Shown: positions 10,101 to 16,846 of the stretch, piece after piece | Layout of the letters: each line of letters starts with the position of its first letter | Numbering within the stretch: the stretch's first letter is position 1 | Notes under the pieces: model-generated | The model's input: only the letters and a program-made list of their open reading frames with translations | Told to the model about the DNA's origin: nothing | The model's database searches: none | Origin: Streptomyces sp. CC53 | GTDB taxonomy: Bacteria > Actinomycetota > Actinomycetes > Streptomycetales > Streptomycetaceae | Assembly: GCF_001865245.1 (NCBI RefSeq) | Contig: NZ_MKXB01000036.1 | Coordinates: 62,001 to 126,000, forward strand | Direction of reading: 5' to 3' | Length of the DNA stretch: 64,000 nt | Made by a program: the position numbers and the translations under genes

Positions 10101-11645
10101 GTCGACACGGCCTTCCAGATGGCGTTCCAGAACGAGTACGACGCCGAAACCCTCCTCATCACCGCCCCGCTGGGCATCGGCACGGCCCAGCCGGCCGTCG
10201 AGGGCGGCGCGGTCGTCAGCGTCGACAACACCCTGGAGTTCAGCAACACCTGGAGCGACGAGACCTCCCTGGCCCAGTCCACCGACACCGAACGCGCCAC
10301 CTCCGTCTCCCTCGCCGGGTACTGGGAGGACCCCGCGCGCCTCCTCAACCCCGCTCTCGGCCGGCGCTACCAGCCGGCCAACGTCGGCATGGCGCTGGTC
10401 CAGTCGCAGACCGCCGATGTCTTCGCGCTGCGGCTGGCCCACAGTGGCGCACTGGTCGCCTACCGGATGCGGGCCAACCCCGACATCCCCCGCGACTGGA
10501 ACATCCTCACCTTCCCCATCAACCCGCAGTACACCAAACAGGGCACCCTGGACGGCGGCGTCGGCTTCGACGAACACGGCAAGGTGCTCGACCCGGCCTA
10601 CCCCAACGCCCTGCAGTACGGCGAGTACAGCTACTTCAAACCCCGCGAGGCGTACGCCCTGAAGCGGGCCATCCAGCGCCAGCAGCAGCAGACCCAGGAC
10701 TACTACGACAACGTCACCACCCGCACCGGAACGTCCGACCCGGTGGCAGGACGCGCGAAGAAGATCGCCGAGAGCTTCGTCGGCCCGATCGGCGACGCGC
10801 GCGACACCACCGCCGGCGAGGGCTCCAGCAGCTCAGCCGCCTCGGCCTTCGCGGTCCGCGACCTGGCCAACACCTACCTGTGGACCGCCGACGGCGGGTT
10901 CTTCGCCGAGACCACCACAACCGCCGACGCGATGACCGAGACCGCCGGCGGCTCGTACTCGGTGACGGACATGCTCACCGCGGGCGTCGAGTTCGGCTTC
11001 TCGGTCTTCGGCGTCGGGATCGCCGGGCAGCTCAACGCGAGCATCGGCGGCAGCCACAGCGTCACCCGCACCAAGAGCGAGGACGCGTCGCGCTCCTACG
11101 GCCTGGATGTCACCTGCGAGCCCTCCGGTGACCTCCAGGCGTACCACGCGGACGGCAAGGCGGTCTTCGACCCGCAGGGCAGGCCGGTACTTGTACCCGG
11201 CAAGGTGGACGCCTACCGGTTCATGAGCTTCTACCTGCACGAGTCCGGCCGGAACTTCGACGACTTCTTCCACAAGGTCGTCGACCCGGTATGGCTCGCC
11301 GACTCCAACGCGCCCAGCGCCGCCGCACTGCGCCAGACCCGGCAGTCCGACCGCAAGCCGCCGTGCTGGCGGGTCCTGCACCGGGTCACCTTCATCTCCC
11401 GCGTCCTGCCACCGGTGCCGGGCGCCGACGCACCACCGCTGGAACGGGACCTGGCCCGGGTGGACATCGCCTCCAACTACGAACTCGTACGCCGGCTCGA
11501 CCCCTACGTCCGGCACGCCACCAGCTCCCTCGGTGAACTGTCCGACGCCACACGCACCGCGCTCACGGCGCACCTGCCCGAACTCCTGCCGCACCAGGAC
11601 GACATCCGCCGCTTCCTCGCCCAGTACTACGGAGTCGAGGACTGA
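4155..11645 (+). CDS. Giant multi-LamG / lectin-like protein, unknown function
   Basis: About 2,496 aa. I chose TTG 4155 because GGGAG lies seven bases upstream and third-position GC jumps here; ATG 4083 (GGAG nearby) and GTG 4002 are in-frame alternatives. Architecture by approximate residue: N-terminal beta region; LamG/concanavalin-like domain 316-510; coiled coil 613-670; ricin-type beta-trefoil-like segment 675-828 (repeating W/Y patterns, WKIEHSG, WRLVARHSGKTLALRY); second coiled coil 834-888; further LamG-like domains around 1165-1425 and 1468-1715, and a partial one at 1718-1838 (recurrent FTVETWLRR and LDELRVWDRAL motifs); then a distinct C-terminal region from ~1880 with GYLEGAPPVPSENLTGENG and a Gly/Ser/Phe-rich alternating segment near 2272-2300. 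No signal peptide, membrane anchor or sorting motif is visible. The architecture suggests glycan binding and possibly toxin or adhesin activity; function is not established. Confidence 0.8.
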   Translation: MDISDSRVKVYSDRRYTRTTAVRHQGTTLAFAMDDQRRIVYSVLALDGYDPARGDTDAAYWSENPRELSFPQELNRVGYAALGTVTMPRVKKGGRAEADPGQVLDPEETNAFLSSTARLTADVPFQVLSDGTHVIVLRQSIAAGHPDAVREVTPGAASAAGTEPPLVDGLLLCDRFLMVGGILKPVRETRYRRSRMKHRPGSAKDSLGASDMEGKPFYEPTQAIGFVRNLSEGRFAAVLVPTSVAGAQRWQFFAWNTVTGRMDAFSVDRSADGLFTTQGNRAWTSPDPRYQGAVYERGAGPCPFTGAPLVPVRSESGFGETALRLATAGAQGTVDTMPRGPEFTVQAWVNPARQAATTLLTNGYTLELTDQGCPRLRAGDSELTGTQPLPAGRYTHLTATYADGTATLYLDGTPCGSGAFAFPGEAAGEAVIGGTVPEGGFALDELRVWDRALGPTEIREDLGHRLVGDEPGLVAYYRFDGGAGSIAYDQTDAARHAALTGEVSWETSTAPIGDHAGIRRDSFTFANREPVSAPSAVLYHQQETRACGYDAAAKPVKSQARVLLACATRDTADPHSEPCLATLDFGVGVDGRLAQTADVVILPEIGTDAADTGLERQSLLEQRIQMLRNEIAALEPQVPPLAARCADLAATRNQVTSAQQTLDTAQARWDTLRYDPTDWTSVRMFFNNSVGRYAVQALNNRLTLGESVVGGSSTQTSSVWKIEHSGLTHSGRPQYYVYTYDRAYRLNVYNAATNDQAHIELYPTTTTDYTSEQLTLTRLAGNVWRLVARHSGKTLALRYGSEYNRIRQYTDSVLSGSEGRCEIESLGSRSGADTAVATARDDLTRLQAALDVKLAAQEQLDAVNLQLTTRRDALSAAEDELALLTAGMAGADDVVVPAVHLGTDPTGLTVCGGLLAFARTADAPFLMDSSTGQVALYFRGLNGQFFAAYYDTRVVRGSKVLGSGASGLLLTAWDASVDLSGVTVTVSEVPGQPALCDLTLDRPGEREVWRGLPRHARTLVDVLTGAPEGDPPTIGVLADPGPRTGPAAPPEPSTVLPLAAPLAQPLAAPAYLATDDGVRLLTASAGAGAVELHLDAPCLPSPGSPVRVVRYDTRLAEAERPGADLRRGSRLVTAAAGYEDARIADGTATQAVAGHGCRWRGASPGRALAFDGATQHLGLAPELVEQTAIPSDVTVEAWVNPYAMEGTSRLVHAANGEDAPYSLLLTDAVLRSAVAFSSDSAHVTVDRVDLTGGPFTVETWLRRTTAGYSAEETVAAQGSSGTAGRSLALGYRASGAFFFSLGGGEDLQTAGTYADTDWHHWAATYDPATGAQVLYRDGVETARRTATAPYTGAGTLVLGRAVNGTRGLRGTIDQPRLWGRARTAAELRDLMRQNVTGSVPGLLASWTSTSGQLLDTSGHGRHGIRHGDATEANAHATGYRVVFGVGERAVRSREVHPAGEWAHLAAAFEQSWAVRLDGAAWLDGDNDDTLDLTGDLTLEVFCRLDRLGITHGLVTRGRLGSDDTAVPYQLSVRPDGRLEFAFEEAGGTARRFVSSATVPVGRFTRLAAVRRAGRETAEQKGTREITLTNPDGSTTVETVDVIQDMEVRSWDDITFYIDGAACGTSRYTGGGPGGGEGALELGRVWDGPRPYAAQGVLGEVRIWNTAREAATIGAAVSPRDSGLAARFTFEENEGNTSTDTTGSHAVRLRGATWTRNPDPQGSRFRLYRDGSPMPTEPLDPGAPDHPAANGAFTQSQFTLGARRAGTAVTEALDGTLEEVRVWRTARTAEQISDNLFTRLKGDKEDLVGYWPFDRDSTAVGATRVRDLGLRGNDLEVGAGTPPTVVLSTAPVSTDTAAVRSAISGVRTAFHQTIAGTPATAEYADMQYRPDGSAAGVMKRAYSYLNDSGRWALVTGYKVGDLVSEWVSQVQYDPQLVGYLEGAPPVPSENLTGENGDYAGASAVTFTTADSVTESLSSSRNRSVDTAFQMAFQNEYDAETLLITAPLGIGTAQPAVEGGAVVSVDNTLEFSNTWSDETSLAQSTDTERATSVSLAGYWEDPARLLNPALGRRYQPANVGMALVQSQTADVFALRLAHSGALVAYRMRANPDIPRDWNILTFPINPQYTKQGTLDGGVGFDEHGKVLDPAYPNALQYGEYSYFKPREAYALKRAIQRQQQQTQDYYDNVTTRTGTSDPVAGRAKKIAESFVGPIGDARDTTAGEGSSSSAASAFAVRDLANTYLWTADGGFFAETTTTADAMTETAGGSYSVTDMLTAGVEFGFSVFGVGIAGQLNASIGGSHSVTRTKSEDASRSYGLDVTCEPSGDLQAYHADGKAVFDPQGRPVLVPGKVDAYRFMSFYLHESGRNFDDFFHKVVDPVWLADSNAPSAAALRQTRQSDRKPPCWRVLHRVTFISRVLPPVPGADAPPLERDLARVDIASNYELVRRLDPYVRHATSSLGELSDATRTALTAHLPELLPHQDDIRRFLAQYYGVED

Positions 11646-11653
11646 TCTCCGGT

Positions 11654-11687
11654 CCCGGTGCTCCTGCGGCAGTCCAGGAGCACCGGG
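11654..11687 (+). terminator. 12-bp perfect hairpin after the giant gene
   Basis: Arms 11654-11665 and 11676-11687 are exact reverse complements with a 10-base loop, starting nine bases after the stop codon of the giant gene. Probable intrinsic terminator. Confidence 0.8.
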
Positions 11688-12035
11688 AACCACACCGGTG
11701 CGGAGCGCCGGTGTCGCCCGGCATCCCCGAATCGCACGGGCGGACCGCTGCCCCGGGGCGGAGGACAGCGAGCTGGCATCCACGGTGCGAACGGGCTCCG
11801 GCTGCTTCCCTTCCCAGCGCACCACACCGGCAACCTCGTAAGCCCTCGAAGGGGTGGCTCGGGTCCGGCACACGCAGCGCGACAGCGTCCGCATGGAACG
11901 CGGGCGGGCAGAACCTTCATCACCGTGCGGAAGCCCCTGCTGCCCGGGGACAGGTCCGGTACGTCCCGCTCAAACGGCGCGGCTCCGCCTCCCGCCGCGC
12001 CGCGGGGCGAGGCCGGAGGCGGGTCGCTGCCGACA
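11688..12035. other. Intergenic stretch without a recognisable gene
   Basis: Between the convergent giant gene and second M6 protease. Open frames on both strands have no family resemblance, no good ribosome binding site and mixed codon bias. I see nothing functional beyond the terminator just before it. Confidence 0.5.
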
Positions 12036-13412
12036 TCAGCGGCGTGCGCGCCTGCGTCGGCCGGCCAACCCCAGGAAGGTGCCGAGGAGCAGCAGGAGGG
12101 CGGCGCCCGCCGTGCTCAGGACCAGAGTGGTGGCGTCGCCGCCGGTTACGGCCAGACGCTCGGCGCCCTCGGTACCGGTGTCCGCGGCGTGCGAAGCGTC
12201 GTCGGGTGTGGAACCGGGCATGCCGGAATCAGCGGTGGTGGTTCCGGCATCGTCGGTGGTGTCGTCGGCCGGGGGCTCGTGGTCCTCGTGGGTGACGGGT
12301 GCGTCGTCCTTGAGTTCGGACGGGTGGGCCGGGGGGGCTGCTGTGACCGGTTCCACGGGGGGTGCAGCGGCGGTGTCGGTCGGCGGGGCCTCGCCGTTCA
12401 TGCTGATCTCGACCCTGGCGCCCGCGGCGTCCTTCGCGGTGACGGAGACCTTCAGCTTGTGGGCGGTGTCGGTGAAGCGGGTGATGGCGCCGTCGCCGTC
12501 GTTGGTGCCCACCCGGAGCTGGAGGGCCCCGGCGTACTTCTGCTTGGTCACGCGGTAGGCGTAGACGCCGTCGAGGCCCTCGTCCAGCCCGCCCTCGGGG
12601 CGGCGGTACTCCAGCACCAGCTTGTCCTCACCGAAGGGGACCTCCAAGGCCCGCAGGCCGCCCTGCTTCCCGTAGAGGGAGCGCAGGGTGAACGTGCCAG
12701 AGCTCGTGACCCGCTGGTGTTCGGCCGCGGTCAGCCAGCCGCTGTGGATGAGCTGGGTGGCCGTGAGACCGACCCTCGTGCCGCCGCCACCGCCCATGGG
12801 GGACTTGCCGCCTCTGCCGTTCACGCAGTCGGTGAGGCGCCCGTCCTGACAGACGATGCCCGGCTGATGCGGGTAACCGAGGTTGTGGCCGAACTCGTGC
12901 ACCACGACCCCGAGGTTGGCGAAGGCATTGGGGGCCTGGATCCAGGTGTAGGGCCCGCCGATACTGCCCAGCCCGGACCAGCTGCAGCCGATGCGCGGGC
13001 TGGCCATGGACAGACTGTCGTAGTCCTCACCACGCTTCAGCCCCTTGGCCTCCAGCAGTTCCAGAGTCTTCATCTTGATCTCGCCGGCATTGCACCCAGC
13101 ACCCTTCATCGGCAGCTTGAAGGGGCCGATCACCTTCTCCGGGACCGCCGGCACATAGGCGGTCTTCCCGCTCGAGACCCGGTCGTAGTACGACTTCAGG
13201 GAGTTCTCGGCTCCGAAGTACTTGGCGGCGAAGTCCGCCTTGACCGCGGCCGGGCCGACGTGGGCCCGGTCCTGGAAGTCCACCATCACGACCAGCACGC
13301 GGTTCTCGCGCCTGTCGTCCGCCGCGGCCGTCGAAGCCACCACCCCCGAACCCGTGAACAGCGTCGCCGACGCCGCCACGACTCCACCAATCTGCTTCAG
13401 CCCGAGTCTCAT
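12036..13412 (-). CDS. Secreted M6-type zinc metalloprotease with LAxTG anchor (paralogue)
   Basis: 458-aa paralogue of the protease at 1192-2586, with the same leader arrangement (AAGGGAG eleven bases before ATG 13412; GTG 13424 is a less likely start). Signal peptide residues 1-31; zinc site HEFGHNLGYPH at 172-182 with Glu173; Met-turn SPMGG; beta-rich domain; Thr/Asp-rich linker; sorting signal LAVTG at 420-424 followed by a leucine-rich membrane segment and an Arg tail. Zinc ligands and catalytic Glu are intact. It is convergent with the giant gene. With the sortase at the window edge, both proteases should end up covalently on peptidoglycan. Confidence 0.9.
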   Translation of the reverse strand: MRLGLKQIGGVVAASATLFTGSGVVASTAAADDRRENRVLVVMVDFQDRAHVGPAAVKADFAAKYFGAENSLKSYYDRVSSGKTAYVPAVPEKVIGPFKLPMKGAGCNAGEIKMKTLELLEAKGLKRGEDYDSLSMASPRIGCSWSGLGSIGGPYTWIQAPNAFANLGVVVHEFGHNLGYPHQPGIVCQDGRLTDCVNGRGGKSPMGGGGGTRVGLTATQLIHSGWLTAAEHQRVTSSGTFTLRSLYGKQGGLRALEVPFGEDKLVLEYRRPEGGLDEGLDGVYAYRVTKQKYAGALQLRVGTNDGDGAITRFTDTAHKLKVSVTAKDAAGARVEISMNGEAPPTDTAAAPPVEPVTAAPPAHPSELKDDAPVTHEDHEPPADDTTDDAGTTTADSGMPGSTPDDASHAADTGTEGAERLAVTGGDATTLVLSTAGAALLLLLGTFLGLAGRRRRARR

Positions 13413-13847
13413 GACGCTCTGCACTCCCTTGGTTCGTTGCGCTTCACCAGGGAAGACCAGTCCGCCTCACCCCCCTCCCGGCATTTTGCGTCCCCTTTAC
13501 CAAACGATCGCTTCAGAACGAGTTGAACCGCGGGTCCCGCACTTACCGATCTTGATCGGCAGGGCGCTCGGTACATGCTGATCCTGCCTCTGACGACCTG
13601 CGCAGCGGAAGGCCCCGCCGCTACCGCGCACTCCCCTTGGGAGCCACGGTGGCGCGACCCCGAAGGCATGGCGAGTCACGGCCACCACGGTCGCGCCCGT
13701 CCCGGGGGCCGGTGACGGCCAAGTCCCGGCCGCCACGCACCTCGGCATCGCCAACGCCCGGCATCCCTGATCTCACGTCCGCCCGCCGCGCGCCGCGTCC
13801 GGGACAGCGCCGGCGGACTGCTGTACTCTCCGTCCCAGCCCTCCGAG
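13413..13847. other. Upstream region of protease and truncated regulator
   Basis: Holds the promoter of the second protease and the place where the 5' end of the following Crp/Fnr gene is missing. A small palindrome, CCGATCTTGATCGG, lies at 13546-13559. In frame with the regulator, codons are open from 13716 but contain no ATG, GTG or TTG before 13848. Confidence 0.45.
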
Positions 13848-14387
13848 GTGCTGTTCATCCTTCAGAAGGGCCGGGTCCGGATCTTCCGGGTCTCCGCCGA
13901 CGGTCGCGCACTCACCACCGCGATCATCAGCCCTGGCACCATCTTCGGCGAGATGGTGCTCCTTGGGCAGCGGATGTACGACAACTTCGCCGAGGCCCTC
14001 GACGACGTCACCGTCTGCGTCATGAGCCGCGCCGACGTCCACCGCTTCCTGTTGGCCGACGCCCGGATCTCCGCGCGCATCACCGAGATCCTCGGCCGAC
14101 GGCTGACCGACCTCGAACAGCGGCTGTCCGACAGCGTGTTCAAGTCCGTACCCCAGCGCATCGCCACCACCCTGCTCACCCTGGCCGCCCAAAGCCGCCC
14201 CCTGGTACTCGGCGCCCGCAGCCCGCAGATCGCCCTCACCCACCAGCAGATCGCCGCCCTGGCCGGCACCTCCCGCGAGACCACCACCAAGGTCCTGCGC
14301 GACTTCGCCGAGCAGCACCTGATCCGGCTCGCCCGGGGCCGCATCACCGTCCTGGACACTGAGCGGCTCGCGGACCACGCGGGCTGA
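13848..14387 (+). CDS. Crp/Fnr-family regulator, 5'-truncated
   Basis: 179-aa reading frame from GTG 13848, covering most of a cyclic-nucleotide-binding-like domain and a complete winged helix (QIALTHQQIAALAGTSRETTTKVLRDF). It is closely related to the full-length paralogue at 34396-35106 (236 aa). Homology extends back through GLLYSPSQPSEV, about 14 codons before the GTG, but the first ~45 residues of the paralogue have no counterpart and no start codon precedes the homologous part. The first beta strands of the sensor domain are therefore missing, and the copy may be inactive or DNA-binding only. It stands just upstream of the thioredoxin/CcdA pair. Confidence 0.75.
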   Translation: MLFILQKGRVRIFRVSADGRALTTAIISPGTIFGEMVLLGQRMYDNFAEALDDVTVCVMSRADVHRFLLADARISARITEILGRRLTDLEQRLSDSVFKSVPQRIATTLLTLAAQSRPLVLGARSPQIALTHQQIAALAGTSRETTTKVLRDFAEQHLIRLARGRITVLDTERLADHAG

Positions 14388-14477
14388 TGTCACCGAACCG
14401 TAAGCACCGGGCCCGCACCGAACTCACCCCTGCAGCCTACAGTTCAGCCAACCCCGACCTCCAGGAGTGACCCTTTC

Positions 14478-15050
14478 ATGCGTGCCCGCCTCATCCTCAC
14501 CGGTCTACTGGCCGCCACCGCGCTGACCGTGGCCGGCTGCGGCACCCAGGACAACGCCTCCTCCCAGGGCACGGCAGACACGGCCCCTCCCGCGGCCTCC
14601 GGCTCCTCCGCGCCGGCCGGTGGGCAGTCCGGGATTTCAGCGGTACCCCAGGCGCTGCGGTTCACGGGCACGACCGTGGACGGCCAGCCGTTCGATGCGG
14701 CGACGCTGGCGGGCAAGCCCGCCGTGCTGTGGTTCTGGGCGCCGTGGTGTCCCACCTGCAAGGCCCAGGGCCCCGAAACCGCCAGGGTCGCCGCCCAGTT
14801 CCAGGGCAAGGCGAACGTCATCGGGGTGGCTGGACTGGACAAGCCGCAGGCCATGAAGGACTTCGTCTCCGACACCAGGGTCGGCGCCTTCCCGAACCTG
14901 TCCGACGAGGCCGGGGAGATCTGGAAGAAGTTCGAGATCACCCAGCAGAGTTTCTACGTGATCCTCGACAAGGACGGCAAGACGGTCTTCACCGGAAGTC
15001 TCCCGGCCGGCAGGGGACTCGCCGACAAGCTCACCCCGCTCGTGGGCTGA
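14478..15050 (+). CDS. TlpA/ResA-like thioredoxin lipoprotein
   Basis: 190-aa extracytoplasmic thiol-disulfide oxidoreductase. ATG 14478 has GGAG upstream. Lipobox TVAGC with Cys21 predicts lipid anchoring, followed by a Ser/Ala/Pro linker. The thioredoxin fold begins near residue 58, with active site WCPTC (C91, C94) and the cis-Pro region QQSFYVILDKDG. The CcdA-type gene begins seven bases after its stop; such pairs deliver electrons from cytoplasmic thioredoxin across the membrane to reduce extracytoplasmic disulfides. Client unknown. Confidence 0.9.
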   Translation: MRARLILTGLLAATALTVAGCGTQDNASSQGTADTAPPAASGSSAPAGGQSGISAVPQALRFTGTTVDGQPFDAATLAGKPAVLWFWAPWCPTCKAQGPETARVAAQFQGKANVIGVAGLDKPQAMKDFVSDTRVGAFPNLSDEAGEIWKKFEITQQSFYVILDKDGKTVFTGSLPAGRGLADKLTPLVG

Positions 15051-15056
15051 CCCGCC

Positions 15057-15935
15057 GTGTCCGACCTTCCTCTCGCCCTGGCCCTGACCGCGGGCATGCT
15101 CGCGGCCGTCAACCCCTGTGGCTTCGCCCTCCTGCCCGCCTACCTCTCCCTCCTCGTCCTCGGCGACGACACGCCCACCCGCGCGGCCGCCGTCACCCGC
15201 GCACTGTGCGCGACCGCCGCGATGACCGCCGGATTCGCCGCCGTGTTCGCCTTGTTCGGTCTCGCCATCGCGCCCGTCGCCGGCCAGGTCCAGCAGCACC
15301 TGCCCTGGTTCACCATTGCCTTCGGGCTTCTGCTGGCTCTCATCGGCGGCTGGCTCCTGGCCGGCCGGGACCTGCCCGCGCTGCTGCCCAAACTCCGCCG
15401 CGCGCCCTCCGTCACCCGCTCCGTACCGTCGATGGCCCTGTTCGGCGCCGCGTATGCCATCGCCTCCCTCGGCTGCACCATCGCCCCCTTCCTCGCCATC
15501 GTCGTCTCCGCCTTCCACAGCGGCTCCGCCCTCGAAGGCGCGGCCCTGTTCACGACGTACGCGGCCGGAATGGGCCTGATCGTCGGTGCCGCCGCCCTGT
15601 CCGTCGCCCTCACCCGCACCGCCCGCATGGGCCGGCTGCGCCGCCTCGGCTCCGTCGCCTCCCGGCTCGGCGGCGGTCTGCTCTTCCTGGTCGGCGCGTA
15701 CGTCGCGTACTACGGCTGGTACGAGATCCGCGTCCTGCGCGGCCCCCAGACCACCGACCCCGTCATTGAGGCCGCGGGCACCGTCCAGCAGGCCGTCGCC
15801 GGCCTGCTGGACACCATCGGGATCCCCGTGATCTCGGCGGCCTTCGTCACGCTGCTGCTTGCCGTGGTGCTGCGCCGCCGCCGGCAGCGCCATGACCGGC
15901 CCCAGGCACCGGACAGGCAGCGCCACCCTGCCTGA
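15057..15935 (+). CDS. CcdA-family transmembrane thiol-electron carrier
   Basis: 292-aa polytopic membrane protein, GTG start six bases after the thioredoxin gene. Six to seven hydrophobic helices are visible. The two redox cysteines are recognisable: NPCGFALLPAYLS in helix 1 and SLGCTIAPFLAIV in the middle of the protein, the arrangement of CcdA/DsbD-type carriers. Immediate coupling to the thioredoxin lipoprotein supports a reductant relay. The last ~20 residues are an Arg-rich cytoplasmic tail. Confidence 0.9.
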   Translation: MSDLPLALALTAGMLAAVNPCGFALLPAYLSLLVLGDDTPTRAAAVTRALCATAAMTAGFAAVFALFGLAIAPVAGQVQQHLPWFTIAFGLLLALIGGWLLAGRDLPALLPKLRRAPSVTRSVPSMALFGAAYAIASLGCTIAPFLAIVVSAFHSGSALEGAALFTTYAAGMGLIVGAAALSVALTRTARMGRLRRLGSVASRLGGGLLFLVGAYVAYYGWYEIRVLRGPQTTDPVIEAAGTVQQAVAGLLDTIGIPVISAAFVTLLLAVVLRRRRQRHDRPQAPDRQRHPA

Positions 15936-16465
15936 CGGTGCCGACGGCGCAGGGAACCTCTCGCTCTGGTTGCAGAAGGACGAGCGGACCGAGGCCGACG
16001 CCTCGGGGGTGACCAGGGAGACCACCGCAGTGGCGGGCTCCGCACCGGTCGGGCCGTCCGGCGTGGCGGTCAGGCGAACCGGCTCCCCGGTGGCGCGGCA
16101 GGCGAGGTCACCTGGGCCCTCTGACCGAGGATCGCGGGGAAGGCCAGCTGCACATCCCGCCCCGGTGGACTCCCGCGTGCCCGGGGCGGTCTCATGTCCG
16201 CAACCAAGCCGAGCCGCCGACTTCGGCCGTCATTCGGCACACCGCAGCGACCAGGGTAGACACCCTTGCCTGTGGCCGAGCTCGAAGACTGTGCCTCACT
16301 CGTGCCGGCGATGCGACGATCGACCTTCCCCCTTCGGGGTGAACCGCTCAGCCCGCACTTCTGGGTGCAACCTGTCTCATTCCTCTGCGCACACCCGAGC
16401 CCATCGCGATCCTTGAGGAGCCCGGCCGCTCCGAGTTTCCAGGGAACGCCAACGTCTCATGAGAC
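15936..16465. other. 530-bp stretch without a supportable gene
   Basis: Short open frames here have no recognisable family and weak codon bias. The stretch ends where an MFS transporter remnant begins, so it probably includes debris from the lost 5' part of that gene. Confidence 0.45.
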
Positions 16466-16846
16466 ATGCAGATCGCGGAGAACACCTTTCGTCAGATCAT
16501 CACCTCGGCCGGGATGCAGGCGCGGATGCAGGCCGTGAGCACGTGGCTGACGGCCGGCGCCCGCCCCGTGGCCGCGCTGCTCGCTGGCGGCCTGGGCACG
16601 TGGATCGGGGTGCGACCCACCCTGACCGCCGGGACCTTCCTGCTGCTCGTCCCTCTCGGGGTCCTCTCCCGCTCCCCGCTGCGCGCGCTGCGGCAGATGC
16701 CTGAGATGCCTCCCGCTGCGCCCGGGACAGGCGGCGATCCCGTGCCGTCGCCGCTCGTACTGCGGACGGCCCCTCCGGCCGTGCCCAGGCCCGCCCGCAC
16801 AGAAGACGACCGTCACGACCGCTCGCCCGGAGGAGATGCCACGTGA
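16466..16846 (+). pseudogene. C-terminal remnant of an MFS efflux transporter
   Basis: 126-codon frame whose first ~80 residues resemble the last two helices of MFS drug-efflux proteins: FRQIITSAGMQARMQAVSTW, then AGARPVAALLAGGLGTWIGV, then a final hydrophobic helix. A complete transporter would have about 400 residues; everything before helix 11 is missing. The stop overlaps the GTG of the next gene by four bases, so it may still serve as a translated leader for the methyltransferase operon. Confidence 0.7.

Noticed and set aside
16266..16538. 90-codon plus-strand frame upstream of the MFS remnant
   Set aside because: Overlaps the MFS frame out of phase, lacks family resemblance and has poor codon bias.
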